Source: SZUA-22 sp039714835 (GTDB lineage: Bacteria > Bacteroidota > Ignavibacteria > Ignavibacteriales > Melioribacteraceae). Taken from it: 17,149 nt of DNA. This document shows positions 13,825-17,149 of this stretch, piece by piece. The stretch is from NCBI GenBank assembly GCA_039714835.1, contig JBDLIN010000062.1, forward strand, positions 1 to 17,149, in the 5' to 3' direction. Every line of letters starts with the position of its first letter. Position 1 is the first letter of the stretch. The position numbers and the translations under genes are program-made. Under the pieces are notes generated by a model that saw only the letters and a program-made list of their open reading frames with translations, was not told where the DNA came from and searched no databases.

Positions 13825-14949
13825 CTATCCAACGAAGAGATGTTTTACTTTTTCATATTCATTCTGCCAGTTAAGAACCGAAGAAGCATGTTTACAATTT
13901 TGCTTGTAATCAAATAAAAGATCCCGATTTAATATCAAAGTTCTTAGTCTTTCGGTCAATTCTCCTACTTCTTCAATATCAATAACCTCACCTACTTGAT
14001 AATCTTCTACTATTTTTTTCATTTGAGGTAAATTGCTGCAAAGTACCGGAATTTCAGCCATAATATATTCAAATAATTTATTTGGAAGTGCATAGTAGTA
14101 ACTTTTACTTATGTTCTCAATCAGTGCAAGTCCAATATCAGCAGCAGATGTATAATTTATTAATTCAGCTTGATCAATTGTACCCAGGAAATGAACACGA
14201 TTTGTAATTGTTAATTTCTGAGCTAATTTTTCATAATTATTTTGAAAAGGACCAGAACCAAGAACTACAAGATGAAAATTATCAATCTTAGCTAAAGTCT
14301 CAAGAATTGGCTGAAATCCTCTTCCTTCAAGGATTACACCCTGATAAAGTAAAATCAGATCATTTTCAGGTATGCCTAATTTTTCTCGTAAGTTAATTTC
14401 CTTTGTTGGTTTTTGTTCAAGAGGTAGATTCCTTATCACAACAGTGTTTGGAATTCCATAATACTCTTCCAAAAATTCAGCATCGCCTTCACCTGTAACA
14501 AATACTTTGTCTGTCTTTTTAATAAAAAATTTCTCAATAACGCGGATAGCAGCTTGAAGTTGTTTCCTATTTCTCAATCCTCCTAAAAATGCATAAAATT
14601 CACGACTGTTATAATATAGTTTTGCTTTTTTTAGTTTTGCAATAAATGCAACTACTGGAAGTGAATAGATATCCTCAGCAATATAGATTGATGAATTTGT
14701 TTTAAGTAATTCTTTAATAAGGATTTGTAAAAATTTTAGATAATACTTAATTGAACTTCTACTTTTATCAAGTTTAAAAATAGAAGTCTCTCCGATTTTG
14801 GTTTGAAAATTTGGAGTTGTCCAATCAAACGAAATAACTTTGACATCAATGTTATCTTGTGTAAGTGATTTAGTTAGATTTGTAACACGAGTATCATGAT
14901 TTGCATTTCCCAGATAAGCAATTGTAACTGAATTTTTTCTCTGCGACAC
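13825..14949 (-). CDS. Glycosyltransferase, GT-B fold (GT4-like)
   Basis: A 374-residue retaining-type glycosyltransferase, probably acting at the inner membrane face on surface polysaccharide or a lipid-linked sugar. The N-terminal Rossmann half starts VTIAYLGNANHDTRVTNLTK. The C-terminal half contains LLYQGVILEGRGF (200-212), VVLGSGP (228-234), VHFLGTIDQAELINYTSAADIGL and the donor-binding segment ALPNKLFEYIMAEIPVL (287-303) with the E-x7-E-like pattern of GT4. The start is GTG at 14949; an in-frame stop is close upstream and there is no ATG, but the GTG sits inside a dispersed repeat, so the true start is less certain. It follows the FemAB-like gene after 24 bases. The substrate is unknown. 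Confidence 0.88.
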   Translation of the reverse strand: MSQRKNSVTIAYLGNANHDTRVTNLTKSLTQDNIDVKVISFDWTTPNFQTKIGETSIFKLDKSRSSIKYYLKFLQILIKELLKTNSSIYIAEDIYSLPVVAFIAKLKKAKLYYNSREFYAFLGGLRNRKQLQAAIRVIEKFFIKKTDKVFVTGEGDAEFLEEYYGIPNTVVIRNLPLEQKPTKEINLREKLGIPENDLILLYQGVILEGRGFQPILETLAKIDNFHLVVLGSGPFQNNYEKLAQKLTITNRVHFLGTIDQAELINYTSAADIGLALIENISKSYYYALPNKLFEYIMAEIPVLCSNLPQMKKIVEDYQVGEVIDIEEVGELTERLRTLILNRDLLFDYKQNCKHASSVLNWQNEYEKVKHLFVG

Positions 14950-14966
14950 TGTGCCTCTGCGGTTTA
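14938..14966. repeat. CTCTGCG repeat overlapping the glycosyltransferase start
   Basis: The plus strand carries CTCTGCG at 14939-14945 and again at 14955-14961, in the context TCTCTGCGACACTG and GCCTCTGCGGTTTA. It resembles the CTCTGCG...CTCTGCGGTTA sequence found between genes in many unrelated environmental genomes (from memory). It covers the GTG start and first codons of the glycosyltransferase and part of the gap to the upstream gene. Confidence 0.45.
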
Positions 14967-14973
14967 TTTTTTA

Positions 14974-15933
14974 TTACAACTTGATACTTAATGTATTCCG
15001 CATAACGGTTTTTGCATCAAATTTTTCTTTAAAATCTATCAATCCTAAACTTGGAGTCATTGGATTTTCTGCTTTAGTATCTTGTGAAACACCAATATCA
15101 ACATAACTATAACCATTTTCAGTTGAGTATTTAACTACTTCGTACATTATTCGATGGATTGGTTTTAAGTATTCATATTCATAATCGAGCATATTGTAAA
15201 AACATAAAGCACATGTTTTATTCACGAAAAACATAAGTGATCCGGCTATAGGTATGTCTTTATAATAAACCATGAATAATTTAATATTATCTGGCAGTAG
15301 TTTTTCCAACCTCATCAATTCTTCTAATGAGTGTGTCGGTTTTACATCATGACGTGCCTTATTGTTCAACAGTATCGGATAGAATTGATCATAACGATTG
15401 TTTATTTCAACCTTAATGTCAGAATTCCGAAATGTTTTACGTATGTTCCGGCGTATGGTTGGTTGAAAGCGGGAGATAATATCTGTATCATCATCTAACT
15501 TTATGGCACTCGAGATATAGTGAAGTGAATAGTTAAATCCCAACCAAAGCATAGCAAAATCAAGATTCTGATTAGGTTTATCCTCATAGACAACCGGTGC
15601 AGCGGTAAGTTCAAATTCTGTAATTCCGTTTGCTTTTGCATACTCAAGAAGAATAGAAATCAGCTCAAGTGCTTTGTTGAATTTAATATCTTTTGTAACA
15701 ATCGAGCCGTAACTTGCACCAATTGGGGATTCAAATTTATCACCGACCATTGCCCCAGGAAGTAATGCAGCTATCTCCCCTTTTTCCAAAAAGATCAGAT
15801 GATTGAATGTGAATTTATCAGGAGTGTGATAGTCAAAGAATTTTTGAAGATGGAACATTGTTCCGTTGTTGGACTCCTCAACGAACTTATCCCATTTCCT
15901 TTTCCAATCCGGAGTATATTTAATTATTTCCAT
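14974..15933 (-). CDS. FemAB/GNAT-like acyltransferase
   Basis: A cytoplasmic 319-residue protein made of two GNAT-like halves, as in FemAB and BioF2-like acyltransferases. The first half (about 1-140) includes TMFHLQKFFDYH and LLPGAMVGDKFESPIGASYG. The second (about 141-319) has the typical FQPTIRRNIRKTFRNS segment (156-171), a KLFMVYYKDIPIAGSLMFFV strand pair (218-237) and the end SYVDIGVSQDTKAENPMTPSLGLIDFKEKF, where a conserved G-L-x-x-F-K-E-x-F is usual. Members transfer amino acids or acyl groups to cell-wall or surface sugars; the substrate cannot be told here. It sits 14 bases after the PorV/PorQ-type gene and 24 before the glycosyltransferase, so it is likely co-transcribed and may modify a surface glycan. 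Confidence 0.82.
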   Translation of the reverse strand: MEIIKYTPDWKRKWDKFVEESNNGTMFHLQKFFDYHTPDKFTFNHLIFLEKGEIAALLPGAMVGDKFESPIGASYGSIVTKDIKFNKALELISILLEYAKANGITEFELTAAPVVYEDKPNQNLDFAMLWLGFNYSLHYISSAIKLDDDTDIISRFQPTIRRNIRKTFRNSDIKVEINNRYDQFYPILLNNKARHDVKPTHSLEELMRLEKLLPDNIKLFMVYYKDIPIAGSLMFFVNKTCALCFYNMLDYEYEYLKPIHRIMYEVVKYSTENGYSYVDIGVSQDTKAENPMTPSLGLIDFKEKFDAKTVMRNTLSIKL

Positions 15934-15947
15934 AAAACGAAAATAAC

Positions 15948-16847
15948 CTAATTGAATGAATACATCAATGAGATTGTATGAGCACTTCCAAGTCCGTAAG
16001 TATATGGTGCAAAGGCATAATCAAAATTTAATCCTTCCCACTTTAATCCTAATCCAGTTGTGAGCCCCTTTGAATCATAACCGGACATATAACCTAAGCG
16101 AATGGCAATGAGTTCATTATAAAAAACTTCACTACCGATATGCAAGTGAATATCATCTGTATCTAAATATTGCTGAACTCCACCGATCAAACTTAATTCA
16201 GAGGATATTGATTCTAAAGAGTTTGTATAAGAAATCCCGAAACGTGCATCATTAGGTAATTGAGCTGCTTCGTTTCTCAGTTCATCAACTGAACCAAGAT
16301 TTTTTATTGAAGCACCTATATCAACTCCATCAATAATATTAAAGTAGCTTAGCCCTAAATCAAAGGCCCATCCTGTTGATTCATCTGAGAATATACTTTC
16401 ATATAGATGTTTCACACTTAATCCAGCAGCTAAATTATCAAACACTCTAAATCCAGTAGATAAACTAGCAAATAAATAATGAGCACTGAATGTAGATTGT
16501 GCTTCACCTGGTCGCGTTCTGATCTCTATATCTCCAATAGAAGTTGTATTCAATCCAAATGCTAATGGCAGCCCAAATAATTCAAGACTAGCACCTACTA
16601 ATTGAGTAGAAACATCTTGTATAGATTGACTGTGAGTAAGCATAAGCTGAGGAGCTTGATACTTAGATATTTGTGCCGGATTGTAATTAAGTGCTGTCAG
16701 ATCGCTAACTCCTACAACGCCAAGATCACTCATCGCTATATTTCTAGCGCCAAATCCAATTTTCAAGAATGACATTCCGGTATTACCAGCTGTCTGAGCT
16801 GCTATTCCACATGATGTGAAGAATAAAATCAATATTAACTTTTTCAT
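15948..16847 (-). CDS. PorV/PorQ-family outer-membrane protein
   Basis: A 299-residue beta-barrel protein of the FadL-like PorV/PorQ group. It has a signal peptide (MKKLILILFFTSCGIAAQ), then the family signature GMSFLKIGFGARNIAMSDLG (24-43) with VSDLTALNYNPA just after. Repeated amphipathic strands and a YSFN C-terminus follow. The segment FDYAFAPYTYGLGSAHTISL near the end is also typical of the group. PorV itself is the outer-membrane shuttle of the type IX secretion system; many paralogues of unknown role exist, and no other secretion gene is seen here, so the exact role is open. A cysteine in the signal region (TSCG) is not in a convincing lipobox. It starts 23 bases after the stop of a second, related protein. 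Confidence 0.85.
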   Translation of the reverse strand: MKKLILILFFTSCGIAAQTAGNTGMSFLKIGFGARNIAMSDLGVVGVSDLTALNYNPAQISKYQAPQLMLTHSQSIQDVSTQLVGASLELFGLPLAFGLNTTSIGDIEIRTRPGEAQSTFSAHYLFASLSTGFRVFDNLAAGLSVKHLYESIFSDESTGWAFDLGLSYFNIIDGVDIGASIKNLGSVDELRNEAAQLPNDARFGISYTNSLESISSELSLIGGVQQYLDTDDIHLHIGSEVFYNELIAIRLGYMSGYDSKGLTTGLGLKWEGLNFDYAFAPYTYGLGSAHTISLMYSFN

Positions 16848-16870
16848 CGTTTCTCTAATTTATCTAAATA

Positions 16871-17149
16871 TTAAAAATTTATATCAACACCAATGATATG
16901 TCTATCAGAAGGTGAATAGGGCTCAACAACAAATGCATAATTCACACCAAGTATAATTGATGAAAAATTGTTAAAGTATGAAAATCCTAATGATGGTCTG
17001 GAAGGCGCATCAGTATTGCTTAAATTTAATTTATCAAGTCCACCTCTTATAAACAGACCCTCAAAGATATTATATTCAACTCCGAATCTCAGATAGTTTG
17101 TACCAGCATCACTATTTTCAAATTCTACAGCTGTAATGAGATTCGGTCC
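16871..17149 (-). CDS. C-terminal part of a second PorV/PorQ-like outer-membrane protein
   Basis: The frame is open from the window edge to a TAA at 16871 (92 residues). It shows alternating strands (TNYLRFGVEYNIFEGLFIRG, RPSLGFSYFN, SSIILGVNYAF) and ends with YSPSDRHIIGVDINF, a C-terminal phenylalanine strand as in outer-membrane barrels. The closing strand pair resembles that of the next gene (DYAFAPYTYG...HTISLMYSF), so the two are probably paralogues in one operon. The start is outside the window. Confidence 0.75.
   Translation of the reverse strand, partial: GPNLITAVEFENSDAGTNYLRFGVEYNIFEGLFIRGGLDKLNLSNTDAPSRPSLGFSYFNNFSSIILGVNYAFVVEPYSPSDRHIIGVDINF

Noticed and set aside
16797..16847. 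Lipoprotein signal in the PorV/PorQ-type protein
   Set aside because: The cysteine is preceded by F-T-S, which lacks the usual leucine at -3, and the family consists of signal peptidase I-processed barrels.

Overview
The window looks like a piece of chromosome from a low-GC member of the Bacteroidota/Chlorobi (FCB) lineage, plausibly an Ignavibacteria-type organism. This assignment is inferred from content: two PorV/PorQ-type outer-membrane proteins, a NhaC antiporter with a secreted N-terminal domain, and promoters of the form TTG-N20-TAnnTTTG, the Bacteroidota pattern. There are no tRNA genes, rRNA genes, CRISPR arrays, transposases or integrases.

Left part (1-7380, all on the minus strand). 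A small membrane-protein gene runs off the left edge. Next to it lies rplU-rpmA (ribosomal L21 and L27) with its own promoter and intrinsic terminator. Upstream of that is a compact run of six genes, transcribed in this order: a double GNAT acetyltransferase, an orphan DNA methyltransferase, xseA, xseB, dxs and a Gfo/Idh/MocA oxidoreductase. Most junctions are TAATG stop/start overlaps, so the run is probably one operon. It links DNA metabolism (exonuclease VII, methylation) with isoprenoid precursor synthesis (Dxs).

Middle part (7381-11572). A secreted, probably outer-membrane protein of unknown function is divergent from uvrC, which is complete on the plus strand. The region behind uvrC is the most unusual part of the window. 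A MazE/MazF-type toxin-antitoxin pair on the opposite strand is followed by a second, diverged copy of the last ~84 codons of uvrC. After that come a 15-bp inverted repeat and a third, shorter and frameshifted copy of the last ~38 codons. The second copy differs from the functional uvrC mainly at synonymous positions, so it looks like the relic of another functional uvrC rather than a decayed fresh duplication. The layout suggests that the uvrC 3' end was used repeatedly as an insertion or recombination point, with the toxin-antitoxin module as the latest cargo.

Right part (11573-17149, minus strand). A NhaC-family sodium/proton antiporter is followed by a small bacterial SRP RNA gene. Then comes a likely operon with, in transcription order, the end of one PorV/PorQ-type protein, a complete PorV/PorQ-type protein, a FemAB/GNAT-like acyltransferase and a GT4-type glycosyltransferase. 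This set suggests a role at the cell surface.

Intergenic regions carry several families of short degenerate repeats: inverted repeats with GTCATTCC/GGAATGAC ends, arrays with a 9-10 bp period on both sides of uvrC, and a CTCTGCG repeat that overlaps the start of the glycosyltransferase gene.
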